From positions 1 through 9,218 of the forward strand of contig JAFTIV010000114.1 in NCBI GenBank assembly GCA_017456685.1: a stretch of DNA of 9,218 nucleotides. Direction: 5' to 3'. This document shows, piece after piece, positions 1 to 6,547 of the stretch. Both the position numbers and the translations under genes were made by a program. This DNA comes from Clostridia bacterium (lineage in GTDB: Bacteria > Bacillota > Clostridia > Oscillospirales > CAG-272). Below the pieces are notes generated by a model, which saw only the letters and a program-made list of their open reading frames with translations, was not told where the DNA came from and made no database searches. Numbering within the stretch: position 1 is the stretch's first letter; each line of letters starts with the position of its first letter.

Positions 1-272
1 AGGCAGCCCTCCTCGCTTATTTGCTCGCCCGCCATTGCGATTATACGAGGGTTGATGAGCTCGAAAAGTCCCTCTTCGGTTTCGATAACCACAATTCTGC
101 GAAGCACACCAACCTGAACGGCAGCAAGACCGCATCCGTTTGCGTGGCGCATTGTCTGCACCATATCGTCAAGAAGCGTCTTAATTCTGGGTGTTATTTC
201 CTCAACAGGACGGCTCTTTTTTCTCAAAAAAGCCTCATCTGTGTCTTTTTTTACTATTTTTAGTATTGCCAT
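1..272 (-). CDS. def: Peptide deformylase, N-terminal part (cut by window edge)
   Basis: Removes the formyl group from the N-terminal methionine of new proteins in the cytosol, using a bound metal ion. The visible 90 complete codons start MAILKIVKKDTDEAFLRKKS and contain motif I as GCGLAAVQVG (residues 46-55; family pattern GxGLAAxQ). The window ends inside motif II: residues 88-90 read EGC, where Cys90 is the expected metal ligand, and the next partial codon fits Leu of EGCLS. The third motif (HExDH) lies outside the window. The ATG at 272 is preceded by a good GGAGG about 6 nt upstream. It sits 22 nt after the priA stop, as the next gene of the same operon; fmt commonly follows. Identification is firm from the two motifs; function cannot be fully checked because the C-terminal half is missing. 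Confidence 0.95.
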   Translation of the reverse strand, partial: MAILKIVKKDTDEAFLRKKSRPVEEITPRIKTLLDDMVQTMRHANGCGLAAVQVGVLRRIVVIETEEGLFELINPRIIAMAGEQISEEGC

Positions 273-294
273 TTTAACCTCCTGCTCCCAGCAA

Positions 295-2790
295 TTATAT
301 TGTCGAGGGATTGAAATCTATTGACATTCTGCTTTTTCCTGAATTTTTTGAAAAATCTATAAGAAGCCTGCTAAATATATCTCTTATAGCATTATTTAGC
401 TTACATTTGACAACCATTCTTTTTCTATATCTGCCCTGCGCCTTATATACGGGCGCCTCGAAGGGTCCGTAGGCGATTGCGGGAATTGAGTGCGAGGTAA
501 GCTCCGCTTGAAGTCTTTTTAGAAGCTCTGCGCTTAGTCTTGTAAGCTCACCCTCGTCGGTTGAGGATAGGGTCACAAGCGCAAGGTCGCAAAAGGGTGG
601 GACCTGATCTGCTCTTCTAATTTGAATTTCGTTTTGATAGAAGGAATCATAATCCTGCTCGCTCGCGTAAAGAATAGTTCTGTCATTTGGCGAATTTGTT
701 TGAATTATAGCCACTCCCTTGTCCTGTGCGCGTCCTGCTCTGCCTATTACCTGAGTCAGCATTGAGAAGGTGCGCTCTGCAGCGCGGTAGTCGCTCATAT
801 AGAGCATCATATCAGCAAGCATTACTCCTACAAGGGTAACTGATGGGAAATTGTGTCCCTTAGTGACCATTTGGGTTCCTATCATAACATCCGCTTCCTT
901 GTTTAAAAATGCTCCAAGAATACGCTCGTATGATGATTTTGTGCTTGTTGTGTCCGCGTCAAGGCGAAGTGTTTTTACGCTTGGGAAAAGACCCTGTAGG
1001 TCGTTTTCAAGCTTTTGTGTGCCGAAGCCTACATATTCAAAGCCCTGTGCGTGGCACTCTGGGCATTCCCTTGGAACTCTTTCCTGATAGCCACAGTAGT
1101 GACACCTTAGAATTCCGCTATTGCTCATTACTCTATATGCGTTTTCGGCATCTATTTGCTCGTCTATTTTTTTATAAGAGTGATATGTAAGCGCAACCGA
1201 GCAATGCGGGCATTCAAGAACTCGTCCGCAATCCGTGCAGGAAAGCGCGCTATGATAACCACGACGATTTAAGAAAAGTATCGCCTGCTTATCATTATCA
1301 AGCACATCCTTAGTCATTTTTGCGAGCCTTTGGCTGAAAACGGACATATTTCCGTTGCCCCTCTCGCGCTTCATATCGGTGATTATAACCTCGGGAAGAG
1401 TTGCCTCTCCGTATCTCTTAGATAGCTTTATAAGTGAGTATTTTCCACTCTTTGCCTTGTAGTAGGAATTAAGTGATGGAGTTGCCGAGGCAAGAAGCAT
1501 AAGTGCATTTTTTCTTGCACAGCGGAACCTTGCAATATCGTGTGCCAAATATTTTGGGCTTGTTTCCGATTTGTAGGTGTGCTCCTGCTCCTCATCAATA
1601 ACTATCATTCCAAGGTTTGAAAGCGGTGCAAATATGGCGGAGCGCGTGCCTATTACGACATCTATCTCTCCGTCCTTAATTTTCCTGTACGCATCAAAGC
1701 GCTCTCCTGCCGAGAGGCTTGAGTGGATTACGGCTACTCTTTCGCCATAATAGCCACAGAATACAGACACAGTTTGCGGGGTGAGAGAAATCTCTGGCAC
1801 GAGCACGATAACGCTTCGTCCGCTTTGAACAACCTCGTCTATCATCTTTTTGATAACACTCGTTTTTCCGCTTCCTGTGATACCATAGAGCAACGCACCG
1901 CGCGCCTCGCCTGTTTTATATAAAGCTGTCAGCTCATCAAGCGCGCCTCTTTGCTCATCATTTAAAACAATGTCCTCGCCCCTCTCCCTCTTTGCGACGG
2001 AATAGGGGTCACGCATAACGCGCTCTTTTCTAAGTGAGATATAGCCCCTTTGCTCAAGCGCAAGGAGCTGTTGCCTCGAGGCGCTTGTTTTTTCGTAAAT
2101 ATCCTTATCTGTAAGGGTTGGGAACTCGCAAAGAAGCCTCAAAATCTCCGCGTGCTTTTTTGAGCGAAGCCTTTTTGTGGGCTCGTCATTTATAAGCGCG
2201 AGCGCCTCATCCTTTGTAATTGCAAGGGCGACTACGGTTTCGTACTTGCCCTTGTCCTGCTCCTCAAGCTCTACCCTTTTTTGAAGGTATTTGTTCTTAA
2301 GAAGCCATTCAACAGAGGGAATTGCCTCTGCCATTTTAGACCTTAATTTTGAGAGAACGGAGCCACCTGCCTCCTTGATGAATTCATAGGTGCTACGATG
2401 CTCAGGTGGAAGCTTGTCCGCGTCCTTATCGGTTACAAAAAGAAGCTCGTTTACCTTAGTGACCATAACAGAGGGCACAATACAGCGCACAGCCTCGCCT
2501 ATTGTGCATAGCGTCTGTGATTTCATAAACTCGCAAAGAGATAGCATTTCATCATCAAGTGACAAATAATCGTTCATTACCGAGATTATGCTTTTTAGCT
2601 CGGTATGCTCGCTATTTTCGTCTATTGCGGTAACAAGTGCTGTCTTTTGCCTATTTGATGCGCCGAAGGGGACAATAACGACAGAGCCTACCCTCACCTC
2701 ATCTAAAAATCCGTCGGGAAGCGCGTAGGTGTATTCAATATCTGCGTGGTATGGCACATCTAAAATGTGCACCCTTACATATTTCACCAT
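295..2790 (-). CDS. priA: Primosomal protein N' (replication restart helicase PriA)
   Basis: Superfamily 2 DNA helicase that recognises stalled or collapsed replication forks and reloads the replisome. The 831-residue protein has an N-terminal DNA 3'-end-binding domain (about 1-105), a winged-helix-like middle (about 205-260), and a helicase core with Walker A GITGSGKT (303-310) and Walker B VIDEEQEHTYK (397-407). Later motifs include TQMVTKGHNFPS (639-650) and QVIGRAGRA (680-688). Four CxxC pairs form the two zinc knuckles: C518/C521, C527/C530, C563/C566 and C576/C579. The gap from C530 to C563 is about 18 residues longer than in E. coli PriA, as I remember that protein. The ATG is preceded by GAGGAGGTGCT, a strong ribosome binding site. 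It ends in TAA 22 nt before def. The protein is complete, and all expected helicase motifs are present. Confidence 0.97.
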   Translation of the reverse strand: MVKYVRVHILDVPYHADIEYTYALPDGFLDEVRVGSVVIVPFGASNRQKTALVTAIDENSEHTELKSIISVMNDYLSLDDEMLSLCEFMKSQTLCTIGEAVRCIVPSVMVTKVNELLFVTDKDADKLPPEHRSTYEFIKEAGGSVLSKLRSKMAEAIPSVEWLLKNKYLQKRVELEEQDKGKYETVVALAITKDEALALINDEPTKRLRSKKHAEILRLLCEFPTLTDKDIYEKTSASRQQLLALEQRGYISLRKERVMRDPYSVAKRERGEDIVLNDEQRGALDELTALYKTGEARGALLYGITGSGKTSVIKKMIDEVVQSGRSVIVLVPEISLTPQTVSVFCGYYGERVAVIHSSLSAGERFDAYRKIKDGEIDVVIGTRSAIFAPLSNLGMIVIDEEQEHTYKSETSPKYLAHDIARFRCARKNALMLLASATPSLNSYYKAKSGKYSLIKLSKRYGEATLPEVIITDMKRERGNGNMSVFSQRLAKMTKDVLDNDKQAILFLNRRGYHSALSCTDCGRVLECPHCSVALTYHSYKKIDEQIDAENAYRVMSNSGILRCHYCGYQERVPRECPECHAQGFEYVGFGTQKLENDLQGLFPSVKTLRLDADTTSTKSSYERILGAFLNKEADVMIGTQMVTKGHNFPSVTLVGVMLADMMLYMSDYRAAERTFSMLTQVIGRAGRAQDKGVAIIQTNSPNDRTILYASEQDYDSFYQNEIQIRRADQVPPFCDLALVTLSSTDEGELTRLSAELLKRLQAELTSHSIPAIAYGPFEAPVYKAQGRYRKRMVVKCKLNNAIRDIFSRLLIDFSKNSGKSRMSIDFNPSTI

Positions 2791-2814
2791 AGCACCTCCT
2801 CTCTCAATGCTCTT

Positions 2815-2834
2815 GCCGAGGGCTTACCCTTGGC
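2815..2834. other. Intercistronic hairpin between rpoZ and priA
   Basis: A 20-nt inverted repeat forms an 8-bp stem with one A/C mismatch and a 4-nt loop (minus strand GCCAAGGG-TAAG-CCCTCGGC). It fills most of the 54-nt rpoZ-priA gap. Read on the minus (operon) strand it is followed by AAGAGC, so it lacks a U-tract and should not terminate the operon. Read on the plus strand it is followed by TTAAATTTTTTT, which looks like an intrinsic terminator for antisense transcription. It could also be an mRNA processing or stability element. Only the structure is seen; its role is unknown. Confidence 0.5.
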
Positions 2835-2844
2835 TTAAATTTTT

Positions 2845-3360
2845 TTAGTTATCTCCGCCGACATTAGGGTCTTCGTCTCTTGTATCGAAGCCCTCTTCGC
2901 CTGTGAACACCTCTGTTGCGCCCATAAGGTCCTCGGTGTCAGCGTCGTCATCGTCGTCAGCATAGCTTGAATATCTCTCTCTTTCAAGAGCCTTCTTCTT
3001 CTCGAGCTTTTCAAGCTCCTCTATTCTTTGGAATTCCTCCTCAAGTGCGATATCAAGTGCACGAACATCTACGATTGCATCCTCGTAGCCCTCATCGCCC
3101 TCAAATACAACCTCGTAGCCACCGTTTTTAAGCTCTCTTACAGCGGTTCTTACAGCCTTTTCGTCCTTTTGAACCTCTTTCTTGCTACTGTAGCTCTTTT
3201 CGGTTGAGCCCTTCTCGGTTTCCTTCTTTATGCGGTTCTCATTTGTGATGATACGCGCGGTCTTAGCGGTTGCCATAACGAGGGTGTATTTATTAAGTCT
3301 TTCCTCGCCGTTTTCGTCTGTTGATAGCTTTAAAAGCTCTTGAATTGATGGATAAAGCAT
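2845..3360 (-). CDS. rpoZ: RNA polymerase omega subunit, long acidic variant
   Basis: Omega is a small subunit that helps assemble and stabilise RNA polymerase by binding beta'. The start MLYPSIQELLK, the segment KYTLVMATAKTARII (24-38) and KAVRTAVRELKNGGYEV (68-84) match the omega pattern (MLYPSxxxLL, KYxLVxxxAKRAR, KPVxxALxEIxxG). Omega is usually about 60-90 residues; this one has 171. A lysine/serine-rich insert (about 44-66) separates the two conserved blocks. After residue 85 comes an extension with a charged, probably coiled-coil helix (about 104-132) and then a very acidic tail, including five Asp in a row (135-139). The position between gmk and priA is the classic one for rpoZ. A good AAGGAG lies 8 nt before the ATG, 21 nt after the gmk stop. 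The omega identity is well supported by motifs and place; the function of the tail is unknown. Confidence 0.88.
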   Translation of the reverse strand: MLYPSIQELLKLSTDENGEERLNKYTLVMATAKTARIITNENRIKKETEKGSTEKSYSSKKEVQKDEKAVRTAVRELKNGGYEVVFEGDEGYEDAIVDVRALDIALEEEFQRIEELEKLEKKKALERERYSSYADDDDDADTEDLMGATEVFTGEEGFDTRDEDPNVGGDN

Positions 3361-3381
3361 TTCTTTTTCTCCTTCATCTTT

Positions 3382-3987
3382 TTATATAAATTTTTTAATA
3401 ATATCCTTTGTGTATGCTGTTTTTTGATGCTCTGCCCTAAGGATTGAATAAATCAAATCAGCGCACTCGTCAGCCCTACCGTCCTCGTTTACAACCGAAT
3501 AGTCATACTCGGGCATAAGTGCGATTTCCTCCTTAGCCCTTTCAAGGCGCCAAGCGATAACCTCATCGGTTTCCGTTCCGCGTGAGCGAAGCCTATTTTC
3601 AAGCGTTTCCTTATCGGGTGGGGTCAGCATAACCGTCACAGCCTCGGGAAGCTTTTTCTTCACCTGCATAGCTCCGTCAACCTCAATCTCAAGAATGATG
3701 TCCTTGCCACTTAAGAGTGCCTCGTTTACCTCCTTGAGGGGTGTGCCGTAGTAGTTTTCGCAATAGGTGGTATATTCAAGTATTTCCCCGTTTTTGATGC
3801 GTTTTTCAAAATCGTCCTTAGTTATAAAGTGATAGTGGACACCATTTTGCTCTCCAGGTCGTGGCTGTCTTGTTGTCGCTGAAACCGACAGTGCAATTTC
3901 CTCGTGCGCGCTAATAAGCTTACTTACAACCGTGCCCTTTCCGCTTCCTGCAGGTCCTGATACGATAAGTAAAATTCCCTTAGCCAT
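3382..3987 (-). CDS. gmk: Guanylate kinase
   Basis: Transfers phosphate from ATP to GMP (or dGMP), giving GDP for nucleotide synthesis. Numbered from the preferred start, the P-loop is GPAGSGKGT (11-19; the family usually reads GPSGxGKGT), and the GMP-binding block TTRQPRPGEQNGVHYHF runs 38-54. The lid and C-terminal parts follow (RLRSRGTETDEVIAWRLERA), and the 201-residue length is normal. Two ATGs compete: 3993 and 3987. The only Shine-Dalgarno-like run, GGGGG (3997-4001), is 3 nt from the first but 9 nt from the second, and MAKGILLIVSGP resembles usual family starts, so 3987 is preferred. Either start overlaps the 3' end of remA (8 or 14 nt), which suggests translational coupling. No key residue is missing. 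Confidence 0.96.
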   Translation of the reverse strand: MAKGILLIVSGPAGSGKGTVVSKLISAHEEIALSVSATTRQPRPGEQNGVHYHFITKDDFEKRIKNGEILEYTTYCENYYGTPLKEVNEALLSGKDIILEIEVDGAMQVKKKLPEAVTVMLTPPDKETLENRLRSRGTETDEVIAWRLERAKEEIALMPEYDYSVVNEDGRADECADLIYSILRAEHQKTAYTKDIIKKFI

Positions 3988-4234
3988 TATCATCTACCCC
4001 CGTTTTATTTAGTCTTTCTGCTAGTACATCAACGGCTAGGGCGGAGAGGATTATGTGATCCGAATCGGTCACGATAATGCTCTTTGTGCGTCGTCCGCTT
4101 GTGCAGTCAATAATTCTGCCATTCTCCTTTGCCTCGCCAACCAGTCTCTTTGCAGGGGCTGACTCAGGTGCGATTATGGCAACTACTCTCATATCGAGAA
4201 TTACATTTCCAAAGCCTACATTTATAAATTTCAT
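3980..4234 (-). CDS. remA: RemA-family DNA-binding regulator (DUF370)
   Basis: An 84-residue protein of the RemA/DUF370 family. In Bacillus subtilis RemA is a DNA-binding activator of biofilm matrix and osmoprotection genes. The conserved family blocks are clear: INVGFGNVIL (4-13), the segment IIAPESAPAKRLVGEAKENG (20-39), DCTSGRRTKSIIVTDSDH (43-60) and ILSAL after it. The basic GRRT stretch belongs to the region implicated in DNA contact in this family. It lies directly before gmk, the usual location in Clostridia and Bacilli. Its ATG is only 2 nt after the yicC TAA and has a weak ribosome binding site (GAG only), so translation is probably coupled to yicC. Its own 3' end overlaps gmk. Which genes it controls in this organism cannot be told. 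Confidence 0.93.
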   Translation of the reverse strand: MKFINVGFGNVILDMRVVAIIAPESAPAKRLVGEAKENGRIIDCTSGRRTKSIIVTDSDHIILSALAVDVLAERLNKTGVDDNG

Positions 4235-4236
4235 AA

Positions 4237-5124
4237 TTACTCTATGTTCTGTATCTGCTCTCTTATCTTTTCAAGCTCGTTTTTAATATTGACAACAAGG
4301 TGTGCAGTATCTGCGTTTGATGCCTTTGAGCCGATTGTGTATGTTTCTCTGTTCATTTCCTGAAGAAGGAAGTCAAGCTTTCTTCCCGCAGGCTCGTTTG
4401 AATTAACTATCTCCTCGAATGCACCGAAGTGAGAGTCAAGCCTTACAAGCTCCTCATCAATTGCGATTTTGTCAGCGAAGATTGCAACCTCGGTAAGAAT
4501 TCTCTGCTCGTCAATTTGCACGGAGTTTTCAGCTAAGAATTTTACAATTCTGTCCTCAAGCTTTTTTGCATATTCCTTAGTGTCCTGAGCGGAGTTTTCA
4601 GCAATTTTAGCAACGAAGCCCTTGATATTCTCAAGCTTCTCGCGAATGTTGCGAAGAAGGTTTTCGCCCTCTGTCTTGCGCCTTTCAAGGAAGTCGGCGA
4701 GTGCAATGTCAACAACCTCCTTAATGTCCTGCCAGTCACCCTCAATATCATCCTCGGGCTTTTTAACATTGAAAATCTCCTTGTTTGAGGCAATTCTGCA
4801 AACGGAGATATCATCAGGCAAGCCAAAGGTATCTCTTAGCTTATAAAGCGCGTCTATGTAGGACTTGGCATAGGCGGTATCAAGGCTAATCTCAACACCC
4901 TCGTTTTCAAGAAGGTCAACATTTACATAAATCTCAACCTTGCCTCTTGAAATTCCGTTCGCCTGAACATATTGCTTTATTTTGTCCTCGAGGAAGCTAT
5001 AAAGCCTTGAAATTTTAACATTACAATCGAGGTATCTGTTATTTACGGATTTAATCTCTGCGGTTATATCCTTTCCGCCGACTGTCTTGCGCGCTCTTGC
5101 AAACGCGGTCATACTCTTAAACAT
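4237..5124 (-). CDS. yicC: YicC/YloC family endoribonuclease-like protein
   Basis: A 295-residue protein of the YicC/YloC family. E. coli YicC has been linked to RNA cleavage and small-RNA turnover; the Bacillus homologue is YloC. The N-terminal signature MFKSMTAFARA with ITAEIKSVNNRYLD (20-33) and GISRGKVEIYV (57-67) is typical. So is the C-terminal DUF1732 block, DFLLQEMNRE (251-260) followed by TIGSKASNAD (263-272). Length is normal. AGGA lies about 9 nt before the ATG. It is the first gene of the housekeeping operon: a promoter lies about 57 nt upstream, and remA starts 2 nt after its stop. Family assignment is firm; the substrate in this organism is unknown. Confidence 0.94.
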   Translation of the reverse strand: MFKSMTAFARARKTVGGKDITAEIKSVNNRYLDCNVKISRLYSFLEDKIKQYVQANGISRGKVEIYVNVDLLENEGVEISLDTAYAKSYIDALYKLRDTFGLPDDISVCRIASNKEIFNVKKPEDDIEGDWQDIKEVVDIALADFLERRKTEGENLLRNIREKLENIKGFVAKIAENSAQDTKEYAKKLEDRIVKFLAENSVQIDEQRILTEVAIFADKIAIDEELVRLDSHFGAFEEIVNSNEPAGRKLDFLLQEMNRETYTIGSKASNADTAHLVVNIKNELEKIREQIQNIE

Positions 5125-5155
5125 ATTATTTTTCCTAACTTTTTATAAAAAATTT

Positions 5156-5171
5156 CGCGCACTCTTGCGCA
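5156..5171 (-). other. Small hairpin in the 5' leader of yicC
   Basis: On the minus strand TGCGCA-AGAG-TGCGCG forms a 6-bp GC-rich stem (outer pair G-U) with a 4-nt loop. It lies about 30 nt before the yicC ATG and just after the expected transcription start. It does not cover the ribosome binding site. It could protect the 5' end or be chance; nothing links it to a known riboswitch. Confidence 0.35.
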
Positions 5172-5180
5172 TATATGTAT

Positions 5181-5210
5181 ATTTTAATATATAAGGCTTC
5201 AATTTGTCAA
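5181..5210 (-). promoter_or_regulatory. Sigma-A type promoter of the yicC-remA-gmk-rpoZ-priA-def operon
   Basis: The minus strand reads TTGACA (5205-5210, perfect -35), an 18-nt spacer, then TAAAAT (5181-5186, -10 with one mismatch to TATAAT). Transcription should start near 5174, leaving a leader of about 50 nt before the yicC ATG at 5124. The site lies just downstream of the terminator of the previous unit, as expected for a new operon. No operator repeat was recognised apart from the small leader hairpin. Confidence 0.75.
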
Positions 5211-5238
5211 CTTTTTTCGCGAAATATTGTAGGAAGTA

Positions 5239-5272
5239 ACAAAAACCCCGCGAAATATAGCAGGGTTTTTGT
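5239..5272 (-). terminator. Intrinsic terminator after the protease-lipoprotein unit
   Basis: A 10-bp stem (ACAAAAACCC paired with GGGTTTTTGT) is extended by two inner GC pairs past a C/A mismatch and closed by an 8-nt AT-rich loop. On the minus strand the stem ends in GGGGTTTTTGTT, a good U-tract. The A-tract on the other side makes it potentially bidirectional. It lies about 80 nt after the lipoprotein stop and about 29 nt before the -35 box of the next operon, so it separates the two units. Confidence 0.88.
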
Positions 5273-5288
5273 ATATATTTTAGTTATT

Positions 5289-5314
5289 TTTGCGCCTATG
5301 CGCGCTTGCGCAAA
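5289..5314. other. Inverted repeat TTTGCGC/GCGCAAA
   Basis: A 7-bp perfect inverted repeat with a 12-nt loop lies between the lipoprotein stop and the terminator. The loop itself contains GCGCGC, so other pairings are possible. There is no U-tract on the minus strand directly after it. It may be an mRNA 3' end stabiliser or a protein-binding site. Only the symmetry is seen. Confidence 0.35.
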
Positions 5315-5325
5315 TTTTACCCTTG

Positions 5326-5343
5326 GAGCTTTTTTCAAAGCTC
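5326..5343 (-). other. 3'-UTR hairpin with GAAA tetraloop
   Basis: On the minus strand GAGCTTT-GAAA-AAAGCTC forms a 7-bp stem closed by a GNRA tetraloop, starting 8 nt after the TGA of the lipoprotein gene. No U-tract follows (CAAGGG), so it is unlikely to terminate by itself. It could block 3' exonucleases that enter after termination at 5239-5272. Confidence 0.45.
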
Positions 5344-5351
5344 TAATTTTA

Positions 5352-6536
5352 TCAATCGCTTGGATTTGTCCTCACCATACAGCCTGACTTATATTTATCA
5401 CGCAAGAAGGAATATTCCTTTTCGATGATTTTAAGCTCTATTGTAGAAGGGTCATCCTCACATTCGCTTCGAGGTATTACGCAAAAGCTAATGCCCTTGT
5501 AATACTCTAAGGGTGAGTAAAAATTGGGAGAGATAATGCTTTGGGTTAATGTATAGTAGCCATTTTCCTTTTTAAAATCAGTATAATAAATATCTTGATT
5601 TTCGTACATATAATCGCCTACAGAAAGCAACACAACAAAATTGTCAACAAAGGTTTCATTTGTTATAACATCAAGAATTTTCTTTTTATCGGGTAAATGC
5701 TCCAAAAGCTCCTCGTAGCTTGAAATCACGGTTCCGCTATCGTTACACATATGGAAATAGCCATCTGTTGCCGAATAGTTGGTATAAGCATCAAAATATT
5801 CGGGTGTTACAGTTCCTGTTACATTCGCCCATTCTTCACTTGGGCTTGGTTCAGCTACAGGCTCTTTTGAAAGAACAGGAGTGAACGGAATGTATTCAAC
5901 AAATGTACCTGTGTTATTTGCCGAGGTATAGCTATAATGCACATAATAATTCAAATCAATATATGCAAGCTTATCGACATCAACCTTTGATTTTGGAATT
6001 AGCACCAAATCTAATACATATGGTGGAGAGGTGGCATCGTTAACACTTGGATAGCATACGCTTCTCTCTGCAAGCATTATATATCCTCTTAAATTAGCAA
6101 ATGAGTAATTAGCACACTCATTTATGTTGCCATATTTAGTTTTATTATTGAGCTTATGTTGATATAAAAACGCATATACGATATTATCCTCAAATGTGCT
6201 CTCTGCTATCTCATCGACCTTTGTTAGTGTGCTTTTTTCTTTGAATTTAGAAAACTCATCAAAGCTTTTAAATATCCAATGCTTCCTTTCAGGCTCAATT
6301 GAGTCCTCCTCTATCTCTTGCAAAAATCTTGTATTATCCAGCTTTATTGAGTAGCTTGTGTATTCCTCGTTTATTAAGGAATTTATATTAGTAGCGCTTG
6401 GCACTTCCTCGTCGGGTCCTGTTGAGGTTGGCTCTTCGCTTGATGTGCTCGTCGAAGGCGCTTCCTCTTTCTCGCACGACACGATAAAGCTAAGGCAGAT
6501 TATTAGCGCTAATAATAGTGATAAAAAATTTTTCAT
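5352..6536 (-). CDS. Lipoprotein with two copies of one domain, unknown function
   Basis: I do not recognise a named family. From the ATG at 6536 the protein has 394 residues. A lysine and a hydrophobic stretch lead to the lipobox IVSC, with Cys21 the predicted lipidated residue, so it should be anchored to the outer face of the membrane. A Ser/Thr/Glu/Pro-rich linker follows (22-50). Two diverged repeats are visible: SFDEF..., TFEDNIV (114-120) and LVLIPKSKV (177-185) in the first; SYEEL..., TFVDNFV (295-301) and FCVIPRSEC (351-359) in the second. This pattern resembles PrcB-type domains (weak inference). AGGTG (6543-6547) is 6 nt before this ATG and overlaps the TAG of the protease gene. 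An in-frame GTG at 6545 has no room for a binding site and is rejected. The 9-nt gap says it is co-transcribed with the protease. Confidence 0.85.
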   Translation of the reverse strand: MKNFLSLLLALIICLSFIVSCEKEEAPSTSTSSEEPTSTGPDEEVPSATNINSLINEEYTSYSIKLDNTRFLQEIEEDSIEPERKHWIFKSFDEFSKFKEKSTLTKVDEIAESTFEDNIVYAFLYQHKLNNKTKYGNINECANYSFANLRGYIMLAERSVCYPSVNDATSPPYVLDLVLIPKSKVDVDKLAYIDLNYYVHYSYTSANNTGTFVEYIPFTPVLSKEPVAEPSPSEEWANVTGTVTPEYFDAYTNYSATDGYFHMCNDSGTVISSYEELLEHLPDKKKILDVITNETFVDNFVVLLSVGDYMYENQDIYYTDFKKENGYYTLTQSIISPNFYSPLEYYKGISFCVIPRSECEDDPSTIELKIIEKEYSFLRDKYKSGCMVRTNPSD

Positions 6537-6542
6537 AAAATT

Positions 6543-6547
6543 CACCT
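6543..6547 (-). promoter_or_regulatory. Ribosome binding site of the lipoprotein gene, overlapping the protease stop codon
   Basis: The minus strand reads TTAGGTGAATTTTATG. AGGTG is 6 nt from the ATG at 6536, and its first two bases, AG, are also the last two bases of the TAG stop of the upstream frame. This decides the start of the lipoprotein and suggests that ribosomes ending the protease frame reinitiate here. Confidence 0.7.

Noticed and set aside
21..263. Plus-strand open frames opposite def, priA, yicC and the protease
   Set aside because: They lie antisense to genes with clear family motifs, lack binding sites, and their translations resemble no family.
2815..2834. Operon terminator between rpoZ and priA
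   Set aside because: The U-tract lies only on the plus-strand side; on the operon strand the stem is followed by AAGAGC.
6543..6545. GTG at 6545 as the lipoprotein start
   Set aside because: It lies inside the AGGTG binding site and directly abuts the upstream stop; the ATG at 6536 has correct spacing.
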